Shown piece after piece: positions 25,801 through 33,137 of a stretch of 64,000 nucleotides of DNA (the stretch's first letter is position 1; each line of letters starts with the position of its first letter). The notes under the pieces were generated by a model. It was not told the DNA's origin. It made no database searches and saw only the letters and a list, made by a program, of their open reading frames with translations. A program made the translations under genes and the position numbers. The DNA comes from a virus. The stretch is taken from positions 62,001-126,000 of IMG/VR virus record IMGVR_UViG_3300007734_000761; one strand, given 5' to 3'.

Positions 25801-26500
25801 CAAAAGGATTTATTGTGGTACCATTAAAAATAGTAGGATATATATCATCTTTAGTTAAATTACTACTTTTTCTTTTAGATGGAGTAAAGTTTTGAACAAA
25901 ATTATCATTATAGTCTATATATTGAGACCAACCCCATTCCAAAAGAACTGAGTATCCAGGTCTCATAAATAAAATTTCTAATTCATTTAATTGATTTGTG
26001 TCCCAAGCATAGAATTTTATTGTTGTTTCAAATAAACTACCATAAGCTCCTAAAGTTCTTAAGTTTACTTCAGTAATACCAGGCATTGGTCTAATACCAA
26101 ATGTTCTAAAATAGTCAGGATCAGGAGTATTATCTGCTCTTACGTCAATATTTCCTCCATATGCTGCTTGAGGGGTACCTACTCCATATCTTAAAATACC
26201 ATCTAAACCAGTTCCATTAGTTTTAGTATATAAAGTTCCTCCTTCTAAAATGTATTTTTTACTAAGTTGTTCATTAGTGTAATGATTATCAGGAACTACA
26301 CTTAATTTTCCTTTTCCATCAGTAGCAAGTTTATTTCCTGATGTGTAATTAACAAAACTAGTCATTCTTACCCAACTATTTTTACTTAAATACCAAGGTA
26401 ATAATTCATTTCTTCTGTTATTTTTACCACTTACAACTAAAGTTCTAGCTTGTAATTGGGTTTGTATAGAGTCTTCGAGAGTTTCTTTAAAAATTGACAT
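22832..26500 (-). CDS. Large baseplate-type protein (possible hub component)
   Basis: 1222 residues, the largest gene of the baseplate block. Around residues 150-190 the run TTIKFYAWDTNQLNELEILF followed by RPGYSVLLEWGW resembles the first barrel of baseplate hub proteins (T4 gp27 type). Residues about 735-800 (LRITLDGIGGIVVGQIFTV, then FVITQINHRLTKNDWETELE) match the late-control/hub-like strand pattern. Three cysteines in a short stretch (CLACKDTVSVNPGIC) may bind metal. It follows the LysM-type gp53-like gene directly. Structural role is fairly safe; exact equivalence is not. Confidence 0.55.
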   Translation of the reverse strand: MSIFKETLEDSIQTQLQARTLVVSGKNNRRNELLPWYLSKNSWVRMTSFVNYTSGNKLATDGKGKLSVVPDNHYTNEQLSKKYILEGGTLYTKTNGTGLDGILRYGVGTPQAAYGGNIDVRADNTPDPDYFRTFGIRPMPGITEVNLRTLGAYGSLFETTIKFYAWDTNQLNELEILFMRPGYSVLLEWGWSQYIDYNDNFVQNFTPSKRKSSNLTKDDIYPTIFNGTTINPFENLSQQDVYDKLEALRKKYRHNYDGMLGYVKNFNWTMMTNGGYECTTTLISMGEAINTIKMSSNVNNKVGTILADATAPSTYVYDDYENVLLSLKAEVDSKSYDGGTALGENEYRGNWDYNANYVSKDTIKQTVKTYYPNQANQIDGAPQVQEVEFQEPSETGRYYEYLTLDVWLAIVMSYFNVKSDSKKSSTVPVPLVKFQLPGDNDLCLACKDTVSVNPGICQVKNNGAFKVEMSFIGYEGDFDPRVNGINPPMYQFENGDKYIIGPTTYQFYDETLKAGKIKNIFVNISMLLQTYKDMKNSSNDEGVIMLDYIKNVLNKISNSLGGLNNFGLSTVGKTQGTMKVVDYYYLENGPDSKSDQKYQFDLLGLGSICRNVSIQSQIFENQSTIVAIAAQSRANLADVYNSSQVYLNAGLEDRIALNKWQGEEFDNPQGKPEDVFYQKLYNFMLYARDYLIGTLIPGRSSNEYKIKIDTTGQANPSSILKQSMLRYNSELNFKALIPFKLRITLDGIGGIVVGQIFTVKQNVLPKNYYDKQLGFVITQINHRLTKNDWETELETQICILDQDRKEFQDFIDIKREGFGKYVAALQAKALIYPILQDFLVYQATRAIIGYAYSRYEDPNFSSLVVRNLTFDKPLRTFNEVIENTLLNYNQTSVQEYWTNNVKFFLDYDSSNANSKYGINKFKDFVRDWVQVFKSEYPLRSNTVIANNQTLGNLLDQLAGNVSSVGEQSYTQEFEDLLNSIQAELLSSYDVFVPNNSDRSIYAGDNGNLNFDVLLYTPSKDRVNTVINSTIPVVNITITENTVSPNDTRIYPQEDLTNGFNLPILKSRLDRFIKTKTSMNQAQIAWNYPIPIENSANTRLSDLIPLNGLTMYGKSTSLGHPYAIDDNVVGPFTFNIVDAIAGGAGSEFQNTQGTAGNTWWKNGFNIGQTLAGTIPWTRQATLKVGNLPSVTTFAIKKNVTYPLNSVTEKQYQTLYNERGERRK

Positions 26501-26508
26501 AACATTTT

Positions 26509-26805
26509 TTAACTATTTAAAGCATTAAAATCATCTAAAATTCGAGCAAGGTTTTGAGGTATTCTTATTTGAACACCAATTGGAGGATATAAAGAATCCC
26601 TATTTAAATTATTGGCTTGTTGAAGTATCCAATATAAAGTTGGATCTCCATAAAATTGAGCTGCTAAATTATCTAATCTATCTCCCTGCATAGATATAAT
26701 ATAAAAATCCTCAATGGTAAAGTCAATAGGAGGATACTTAGTAGAACCAAAATATCTTGGCCCACTAGTTTCTTTTCTTATTAATGTTGAAGGATATCTA
26801 TTCAT
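26509..26805 (-). CDS. Baseplate wedge protein, T4 gp53-like with LysM fold
   Basis: 98 residues. DFYIISMQGDRLDNLAAQFY then GDPTLYWILQQANNL is the LysM-type pattern of gp53/gpX proteins, followed by PPIGVQIRIP. In T4, gp53 clamps wedges together around the hub. It shares one base with the 666-residue gene upstream and precedes the large hub-like gene. The compact size and motif make this a good match. Confidence 0.78.
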   Translation of the reverse strand: MNRYPSTLIRKETSGPRYFGSTKYPPIDFTIEDFYIISMQGDRLDNLAAQFYGDPTLYWILQQANNLNRDSLYPPIGVQIRIPQNLARILDDFNALNS

Positions 26806-28805
26806 TAGTTTTGTACTATATTTCTAGGTTCAACTGTTATCATTGTAGAAGTTTGAACTTTATTTAAGAATGGTATAAATGGAGATTGGAGAGAGTTTTG
26901 TTGAGTTGGTGGGAATTGAACAGGTCCTATAGCTGGGTCGCCAACCGTTTGAACTCCTCCAGGTGAGTTGGTAATAACACTTTCTTGAGGTAAATAATAA
27001 TTAGGATGACCTATTTTAAAATTAGGAGTAACAAACGTAGCAGTATGTTCTTTATCTCTTTTATTTTTACGAGGTAAGAAATTATGAATAGGATTAAATA
27101 CCATACTAATTTTCATGTATGTTGGAATCTCATGTTGATAAGAATCTTTACCAGTAGTAACATTTGTTCCAGATCTTCCTGAATTTCTGAATTCAGGTTC
27201 ACTCAATTGAATTTCCCAAGGAGCAGCTCCATCACCCACTAAGTTAGTAATGTTCATACTTGTAAATACTCCAGGTTGTTGATAAATGTAATCTCCAATA
27301 GTTAAGTAAGCATAATTACCTCTCATTTGGTTTCTATCATTATAATCAGGAGCAAAACTAGACATTAAATAGTTTAATTTAGTGTAAATAGCAGGCATTT
27401 CATATTTTGAATGTGCCATTAATATAAAACTAAAATTTACAGTTCTTGCATAGTTTTCATAAGCATAAAACGGCTCACCTCTACCCATATAATTAAATGT
27501 CTTCCAGTTAGTTTTAAAATCGTCTGTAAGACTATCTAAATAAGCTCTGAATGCTAATACATCTGTATTTATAGTACTAGCAAATACAGGAAGGTCATTA
27601 TTTAATAATTCAATTCTAAATTTAACAATATCTCTACCATAATTTCCACCTGTTTTACTTTGTACTTCTTCTGGGGTATATAATCCACTATAAATTAAAT
27701 TACTATCTACTCCGTTTGTAGGATTTGTTGCAGGATTTGAGTTGCCATAAAATACTGATCTAGGAGTAATAGTTAAAACGTTTATTGAATCTACAGGAAA
27801 GCTAGGACCTACTGTATTTTTTGGATCAGCAGGTGTAGTCATTCCTATTCTTTGGTGAAGATTAAATCTTTGATAATCTTCAGCATTAGGATTTTCGTAT
27901 TGTTTTCTAAAATCTAAAGGATATCTAGCTTGATTTTTAATGTTAGAAGTAGCAGTACCTAAATTTGGGCTACTAACATTAAAATCTGCTACAGCTGGTG
28001 TAATTAAAGGATTTTTACTTTCAACACTTCCATAACTAGTAATTGTTTGATAATTCCAAGGTCTAAATCCTAAATTTTGTGCTGTTTCTGCTGGGTTATT
28101 TCCAAAAGGACTTTTATTAGTTACACCAGTGTTTAATCCAAAACTATCACTGTATGTTTCGTTTCTAGTTTTTCCTAAACCATAAAATGAATTTGGACCT
28201 CCATTATATTGAAATAAAGATATAGAACTATATGAATTTTCACCAGTTAAAGTTCCATAGTATTTATCTAGTCTACTTAAAAAATTACCACCATTACTAG
28301 TATTTAAACTAATATATCCTGTGTCATTTGTAGGACTTAAACCATGGCGAGTAAAATGTAAACCTAATGCGTTACCTGCTACTGATGCTAAAGTATTTGT
28401 TCCTATAGGATTGTAAATTCTAGGGCCGTTTAATTGAAACTGTTTAGGATCATAAGCTGTATCGGGATTTGATAATTGTAATCCAGATTGTTTAGCTAAC
28501 CATAATGGTCCATTAGGAATATCAGTAAAAAATGCTCCTATTCTAGCTGTGTCTCTAACAATTGCTAAACCAGTATTGTAAACTCCTGAAGGATCACCTT
28601 CTCTAAATTTAAGGTCATCAGGAAATCCACCTTCATATCCTAATCTTATGTAAGGAGACTTTGAGTTTAATTTTTTATTTGTGCCAGGATAAACAGGAAT
28701 TGATGTTTGATTAAAAGGAGACACATTAGTTCCACCACCAAAATAGGTGTATTCAACTTGACCCGTTTGTTGGGCCTTTTCAAATATCTCCTTTAAACTA
28801 GCCAT
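26805..28805 (-). CDS. Baseplate/tube-initiator-like structural protein
   Basis: 666 residues. The C-terminal third contains YMGRGEPFYAYENYARTVNF followed by SFILMAHSKYEMPAIYTKLN, and later IQLSEPEF and PTYMKISMVFNPIHNF, a pattern like tail-tube-related baseplate proteins that start tube polymerisation (T4 gp48/gp54 type). The N-terminal half is Gly/Asn/Pro-rich without motifs. It lies between the 111-residue gene and gp53-like gene with one-base overlaps on both sides. The structural role is likely; the precise counterpart is inferred. Confidence 0.5.
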   Translation of the reverse strand: MASLKEIFEKAQQTGQVEYTYFGGGTNVSPFNQTSIPVYPGTNKKLNSKSPYIRLGYEGGFPDDLKFREGDPSGVYNTGLAIVRDTARIGAFFTDIPNGPLWLAKQSGLQLSNPDTAYDPKQFQLNGPRIYNPIGTNTLASVAGNALGLHFTRHGLSPTNDTGYISLNTSNGGNFLSRLDKYYGTLTGENSYSSISLFQYNGGPNSFYGLGKTRNETYSDSFGLNTGVTNKSPFGNNPAETAQNLGFRPWNYQTITSYGSVESKNPLITPAVADFNVSSPNLGTATSNIKNQARYPLDFRKQYENPNAEDYQRFNLHQRIGMTTPADPKNTVGPSFPVDSINVLTITPRSVFYGNSNPATNPTNGVDSNLIYSGLYTPEEVQSKTGGNYGRDIVKFRIELLNNDLPVFASTINTDVLAFRAYLDSLTDDFKTNWKTFNYMGRGEPFYAYENYARTVNFSFILMAHSKYEMPAIYTKLNYLMSSFAPDYNDRNQMRGNYAYLTIGDYIYQQPGVFTSMNITNLVGDGAAPWEIQLSEPEFRNSGRSGTNVTTGKDSYQHEIPTYMKISMVFNPIHNFLPRKNKRDKEHTATFVTPNFKIGHPNYYLPQESVITNSPGGVQTVGDPAIGPVQFPPTQQNSLQSPFIPFLNKVQTSTMITVEPRNIVQN

Positions 28806-29140
28806 TAATATCTTCCTTCAATCGGACCTTTACCTCCAGCATAGTTTCTTGAGTATGGACCCCAAGGAGCTATACGACCCTCATATCCAGGTTGAAAACT
28901 TACTGGAGGGTTAGAAGCAGGTTTGAAGTAAGGATAAAATGGAATTTGAGTAGATAAACGACCAGTAAGTAAGTCTTGTGATGCTAATAAAGTATTTGTT
29001 GGAGGTACTCCTACAAATGCTTGTATTCTTGATGTCATCATTTGACCCTCATTTTCAAACTCTGGTCCTTTGTTACCAGCTAATCCATAAACACTAGTTG
29101 TAATTGGATCTAATAATCTGTCTTTTAATGCAATTGCCAT
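28805..29140 (-). CDS. Hypothetical 111-residue virion protein
   Basis: A Gly/Pro-rich protein without helices of note: MAIALKDRLLDPITTSVYGL, a central RIQAFVGVPPTNTLLASQD, and a C terminus FQPGYEGRIAPWGPYSRNY. It sits between the tape measure and the tube-initiator-like gene, shares one base with the latter, and has ATATTTAT 14 nt upstream. A baseplate or tape-measure-cap component is plausible. Confidence 0.5.
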   Translation of the reverse strand: MAIALKDRLLDPITTSVYGLAGNKGPEFENEGQMMTSRIQAFVGVPPTNTLLASQDLLTGRLSTQIPFYPYFKPASNPPVSFQPGYEGRIAPWGPYSRNYAGGKGPIEGRY

Positions 29141-29154
29141 GGTTTTATTTTGGT

Positions 29155-29162
29155 ATAAATAT
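29155..29162 (-). promoter_or_regulatory. ATATTTAT late-type motif
   Basis: 14 nt upstream of the 111-residue virion gene, in the 25-base gap after the tape measure gene. Confidence 0.4.
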
Positions 29163-29165
29163 TAA

Positions 29166-31514
29166 TTAAGCTGTTCTTGTATTAATTTTCATTTGTGATT
29201 CTGTATTAAATCGAGACATTTGTTGGCCTCCTACATTCGTTGTATTTTCGTTTGTAAGAGTTATATTAATATTTCTGTCTCCTCTAGCTCCTGAGTTAGG
29301 GATATTAATCCCTCCACCACCTCCGGCTCCACTAACATTAGCTTCTCCATCAGATAAAGAATTAATAATAGCATATCCGGCGGCAGCGGCGGCGGCAGCA
29401 ACAACTAAACCTAATCCTCCAGTCAACACAGCATTCATAAATGTTGCTTCGGCTGCTAATGCTGCAAATTTAGGAATTGCTTTAGCAATACCTAATCCTA
29501 CATTATATATCCCAGTCACCATTTTTATTCCTATAATACCTGCTATACTACCTACTATAAATTTAAGAGTTCCTGCTTGACCTAACAATGTTGCCATTCT
29601 ATCAATTAAATCTCCAAAAGGTCCATTTACTGCATTAGCTACAGTTTCTGATAGTTTTTCAATAGCCAGTTGGAATTTAGTTTGATTATCTATTTGAGCT
29701 GCTTGTTTAGCTAATTCTTCTCCATTTGCTGCTCGAGCTAATTCGGCATTTAATTTAGTATAATCTCCAGTTCTAGCTGCTTCTCTCGCAACTTCCTCAA
29801 AAGCAGCTTGTGTTTCAAATGCTGTTCCTTTTAAAAGTTCTTGTTGTTTTAAAGAAGTTGCTAATTCATCTGTGGTTAAGCCAATAGCTGCTGCTAAACT
29901 CTTTTGTTGAAGAACGTTGAGTTGTTGATATTCTTCAATTCCTCCAACGTTATCCATTAATTCTTTTGCAGCTTTAGCACTGTCTCCCATTAAAGCGTAG
30001 TATCTAGCTTGTTCTAAGTTAAGAGCTTTACCTGTTAATAATTCTGCTTCTAATTCTTTACTTAAACTTCCTGCAAAATCATCAACTAAACTACTTCCCA
30101 TTTTTGCAGTTTGTTCTAAAGTTAAGCCTAAAAGTTGAGCTTGAGTAACAGCTTCAGCTAAAAGTGTTGGGTTATTTTTATATTGAGCGGCTAACTGACC
30201 TCCTATTTTAGCTACATCTGATAAAACTTTTCTGTAGTCTAATGTTATTCCTGTTGCTTTTCTAGTGTTTACTACTTGATCACCAATAGCTACTGCTGTT
30301 TGGTGAGCAGTCATGTTATTTAACTTGCCTATACCATAAATTTTAGCACCTTCTTCACCTTGAAGACCCATGCCTTTTACAATTTCTATTTGGTCAATTC
30401 GACTTTGAGCAGTAAATAATGCTCCTGTTCCTAAACTTTTATTTAATTCGTTGTTAGCTTCTATTTGATTTTTAATACTAGCTTGAGTACTAGAAACGTT
30501 TTTATTTATTTGTGATGCTTCGAAGCTGGTTTCTTGAAAGCTATCTGCTAAAATTCTAGCTCCTTCTTTACTTACTTGTACAGACTTACCAAATTCAGTT
30601 AAAGTTTTATCTAAAGCTAAAACATTTTTTAATATAGCATTAAAACTAATTCCAATAGCATCAAGTTGTGTATTAATAAAATTAAGACTAGCTTGTATTC
30701 CGGGGAATTCTTTGATTTTATTAATGTAAAGTAAAGTATAAGATACTATTTTTTGGAAAAAAGTAAGTTGTTGTTTTAAAATATCTAATTCATCTTGGTG
30801 GTTTCTAACAGTATTACGAGAAATGTCCATTTGTTTTTGAGCTAAAGCAAATGCTTGTAATTGTGCTATTTCTTCTTGTGATAAGTTTTTAAGTAATTGT
30901 CCTTTACCAGTATTGATCTGGTTGACAACTTCCATTTGTTTTTTGAGCTCTCTTACTACTAGTCCAGCGTTTAAATATTCTTTTCTTGCTGCTTCTATTT
31001 TTTGTGGATCAGTTCCTGTTCTTCTAACGTCATCGTAAGCTAATCTTTTTTCAGTTAATTCATTTATTTTTTCGTCTATTTTATATCTAGCAGTTAAACC
31101 GTTTATATACTGTTGAGCTAACTTTTGTGCTTTAGTTGCTTCGGTGCTGTTAATGTCACCTAATTTTTTTTCAATATCAATTGATTTTTGTTTATTTTCT
31201 GCAAATTCCTTTCCAGCTTTTTTAATTTTGTCATTTAATTCAGCATATCTTGTAGAATATTCATTAGTTTTCTTTAAAGCTTCTAACTGGTCTTTAATAG
31301 CCTCAGATAAAGATTGAGCTTCATCTTTAGCACTTTTAAATGCATCAGAAATAGATTTTAATTTATCAACTTGAGTACTATATCTTTGATTTAAACGTTC
31401 AGCAAGATTTTCTTGATCTTTTAATTCATCTGTTAACTTTTGGGAATAACCCAACTGTTGTCTAGATTTATCTACACTGTCATTTTGTAACTGATCAATT
31501 GTGCCTGTCGCCAT
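29166..31514 (-). CDS. Tail tape measure protein
   Basis: 782 residues. The first 330 are long charged helices with heptad spacing (QQLGYSQKLTDELKDQEN, KLKSISDAFKSAKDEAQ), followed by repeated Ala/Leu helices and hydrophobic segments (IVGSIAGIIGIKMVTGIY, GGLGLVVAAAAAAAGYAII) and a Gly-rich linker near the C terminus. This is the layout of tape measure proteins, which set tail length and may enter the membrane on ejection. It follows the small gene that lies after the gp26-like chaperone, the usual position. Confidence 0.8.
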   Translation of the reverse strand: MATGTIDQLQNDSVDKSRQQLGYSQKLTDELKDQENLAERLNQRYSTQVDKLKSISDAFKSAKDEAQSLSEAIKDQLEALKKTNEYSTRYAELNDKIKKAGKEFAENKQKSIDIEKKLGDINSTEATKAQKLAQQYINGLTARYKIDEKINELTEKRLAYDDVRRTGTDPQKIEAARKEYLNAGLVVRELKKQMEVVNQINTGKGQLLKNLSQEEIAQLQAFALAQKQMDISRNTVRNHQDELDILKQQLTFFQKIVSYTLLYINKIKEFPGIQASLNFINTQLDAIGISFNAILKNVLALDKTLTEFGKSVQVSKEGARILADSFQETSFEASQINKNVSSTQASIKNQIEANNELNKSLGTGALFTAQSRIDQIEIVKGMGLQGEEGAKIYGIGKLNNMTAHQTAVAIGDQVVNTRKATGITLDYRKVLSDVAKIGGQLAAQYKNNPTLLAEAVTQAQLLGLTLEQTAKMGSSLVDDFAGSLSKELEAELLTGKALNLEQARYYALMGDSAKAAKELMDNVGGIEEYQQLNVLQQKSLAAAIGLTTDELATSLKQQELLKGTAFETQAAFEEVAREAARTGDYTKLNAELARAANGEELAKQAAQIDNQTKFQLAIEKLSETVANAVNGPFGDLIDRMATLLGQAGTLKFIVGSIAGIIGIKMVTGIYNVGLGIAKAIPKFAALAAEATFMNAVLTGGLGLVVAAAAAAAGYAIINSLSDGEANVSGAGGGGGINIPNSGARGDRNINITLTNENTTNVGGQQMSRFNTESQMKINTRTA

Positions 31515-31518
31515 GTTA

Positions 31519-31526
31519 ATAAATAT
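31519..31526 (-). promoter_or_regulatory. ATATTTAT late-type motif
   Basis: Only 4 nt upstream of the tape measure ATG. Confidence 0.3.
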
Positions 31527-31531
31527 TTACG

Positions 31532-31765
31532 TTATGATTTTTTTACCTTACTTATAAAATCAGGAACATTTGTAGATTTAGCATATGATTTAGCATCCAT
31601 AGTATTAGATCCTTTCATTGCTTTTTCTTCAGCTTCAGCCTTTTTCTGTAGAAATTCGTTGATTTTCTTGATGTGATAACGACGAGTCATAATAGGCATT
31701 TGCCAAACTTCACTGTAAATAAAACCACCGCCTCCATGATAAGTTAAATCATGAACTTCGGTCAT
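31532..31765 (-). CDS. Small tail-assembly protein (possible gp51/chaperone counterpart)
   Basis: 77 residues: MTEVHDLTYHGGGGFIYSEV, WQMPIMTRRYHIKKINEFL, then a Lys/Glu-rich helix and SKVKKS. It lies between the gp26-like gene and the tape measure, the place where contractile-tail phages encode assembly chaperones. No frameshift signal joins it to the preceding gene: that gene ends in its own stop, 10 bases away. Function is inferred only from position. Confidence 0.5.
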   Translation of the reverse strand: MTEVHDLTYHGGGGFIYSEVWQMPIMTRRYHIKKINEFLQKKAEAEEKAMKGSNTMDAKSYAKSTNVPDFISKVKKS

Positions 31766-31775
31766 AAAAGTAGAC

Positions 31776-32534
31776 CTATAAGCTGGCGTCAGGCCAAAGA
31801 AAGTTTAGATTCATAGGTACAGAGACACCCTCCACAATGTCTCCTTTACTGTCTTCATAGTTAAAAACCATGTCTAAGTCAGGTGTAATTTCATTTATAT
31901 GTTTGCGAAAAGCGCGTGAATCTTGCAACAACATATTATCCACGAATAAACGAATTTTTTCTGCGTTAGAGTCACCGTTTACCGCGATAATTTGGTATTT
32001 TAAACGTGTGGTTACATCAAAACTTTCTTGAGGATACAACTTCTTTAAACCTCTAAGTTCTTCTTCAATTTTACTTTCATCACCGTGAGTTAAAAGTTTA
32101 AAAGTAACTGTTACTTTACTTTGAGGAAGATTAAAATTAAATTCATTTTTTCCTTTAATAAATAAAGTTTCGTTAATTTTCTTGTCTTTTAATTCACTTA
32201 AATTAATAGTTGTTGAAATTTTCTTTCCGTATTTGTCTGTTACTTCTACTGGGTATTCTGCTCCATAACCTAAAATACGTGCTGCTACTAAAATAGCATT
32301 TTTGTCTCCTAAAATCAATTCACTGTAATCAATTTTACTTACAATCATACTTTGTAAAAGTTTGTCAACTACAATTCCTTTTTCAAGAAAATTTTGGTTA
32401 GTTAGAATGTCTTCTTCTTTAGCAGACATGTACTTTAGTTCAATAGTTCCTGAACTTAATGGACTAGATTCTGGATAAACTAAACCTTTACTAGGTAAGT
32501 CAATAACTTCTGTTGGAAATTTAAATTCGCTCAT
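31776..32534 (-). CDS. T4 gp26-type baseplate hub assembly protein
   Basis: 252 residues. VIDLPSKGLVYPESSPLSSG is the conserved opening of the T4 baseplate (gp26) family, followed by ELKYMSAKEEDILTN, VTVTFKLLTHGDESKIEEEL and a C-terminal PMNLNFLWPDASL. These proteins assist hub assembly and act near the tape measure. It has ATATTTAT 15 nt upstream and lies after the terminator that follows the tube gene. Confidence 0.75.
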   Translation of the reverse strand: MSEFKFPTEVIDLPSKGLVYPESSPLSSGTIELKYMSAKEEDILTNQNFLEKGIVVDKLLQSMIVSKIDYSELILGDKNAILVAARILGYGAEYPVEVTDKYGKKISTTINLSELKDKKINETLFIKGKNEFNFNLPQSKVTVTFKLLTHGDESKIEEELRGLKKLYPQESFDVTTRLKYQIIAVNGDSNAEKIRLFVDNMLLQDSRAFRKHINEITPDLDMVFNYEDSKGDIVEGVSVPMNLNFLWPDASL

Positions 32535-32549
32535 AATAACTTATTTATA

Positions 32550-32557
32550 ATAAATAT
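32550..32557 (-). promoter_or_regulatory. ATATTTAT late-type motif
   Basis: 15 nt upstream of the gp26-like gene and downstream of the tube-gene terminator, so it would restart transcription. Confidence 0.45.
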
Positions 32558-32565
32558 ATACAAAC

Positions 32566-32595
32566 AAAAAAAGTCTGGCAAAAGCCAGACTTCCT
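32566..32595 (-). terminator. Rho-independent terminator after the tail tube gene
   Basis: Perfect stem agtctggc/gccagact (32572-32579 and 32584-32591), 4-base loop, U tract on the minus strand. Confidence 0.9.
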
Positions 32596-32617
32596 TTGTA
32601 TCTTTTGAGTATATATT

Positions 32618-33106
32618 TTAGTAGTTCAGGATGCAATAATCCATAGCAAGAGTCAAAGTAATGTCTTTCAACGATTCACCTTGACTCCAATCACCTTCAC
32701 CGAAATTGGCTTGTTTGATAAATGCACCTTTAATGATCCACTCACCTACAACATCACCAACAGGACCTAATTCACTCAATGTAATATCTTTTTTATAGAA
32801 ATCTGAGTAACCATCACGGCCTGTTACTGATTCGTGTGATAAACGAATCCATTCCATTACTACCTGTTCACCTGAAGGTGTTACAGGATCGTAAAGGTTC
32901 ATTGTCATGTCCTGCCATTCAGCTTTTCCCTTAATTTTACGATATACGTTAATATGGTCAACTTTAATTGAGTTTAAGTTAACTTCAGGGAATTTTACTT
33001 TATGAACTAAGTAAGCAGGAACACCTTGAATAGTCATTAAAAAGCGGTTTTGAACTTTTGGTTCAAAAGCTGTAAACATTATTTCGTTAGGGTTTAATAC
33101 TGGCAT
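32618..33106 (-). CDS. Tail tube protein (T4 gp19-like)
   Basis: 162 residues, the size of gp19. FEPKVQNRFLMTIQGVPAYL then VHKVKFPEVNLNSIKVDHIN, WQDMTMNLYDPVTPSG and GEWIIKGAFIKQANFGEGDW match the tube-fold strands of T4-like gp19. It forms the inner tube of the contractile tail. It lies directly after the sheath gene and is followed by a strong terminator, consistent with high expression of a major virion protein. Confidence 0.93.
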   Translation of the reverse strand: MPVLNPNEIMFTAFEPKVQNRFLMTIQGVPAYLVHKVKFPEVNLNSIKVDHINVYRKIKGKAEWQDMTMNLYDPVTPSGEQVVMEWIRLSHESVTGRDGYSDFYKKDITLSELGPVGDVVGEWIIKGAFIKQANFGEGDWSQGESLKDITLTLAMDYCILNY

Positions 33107-33128
33107 TGTCTTATGTTTTTATCTTGTT

Positions 33129-33136
33129 ATAAATAT
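33129..33136 (-). promoter_or_regulatory. ATATTTAT late-type motif
   Basis: 22 nt upstream of the tail tube ATG, between the sheath stop codon and the tube gene. Confidence 0.45.
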
Positions 33137-33137
33137 G

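Noticed and set aside
31532-32534. Programmed frameshift joining the gp26-like and the 77-residue genes, as in lambda G/GT
   Set aside because: No slippery sequence was seen and each gene has its own start and stop.
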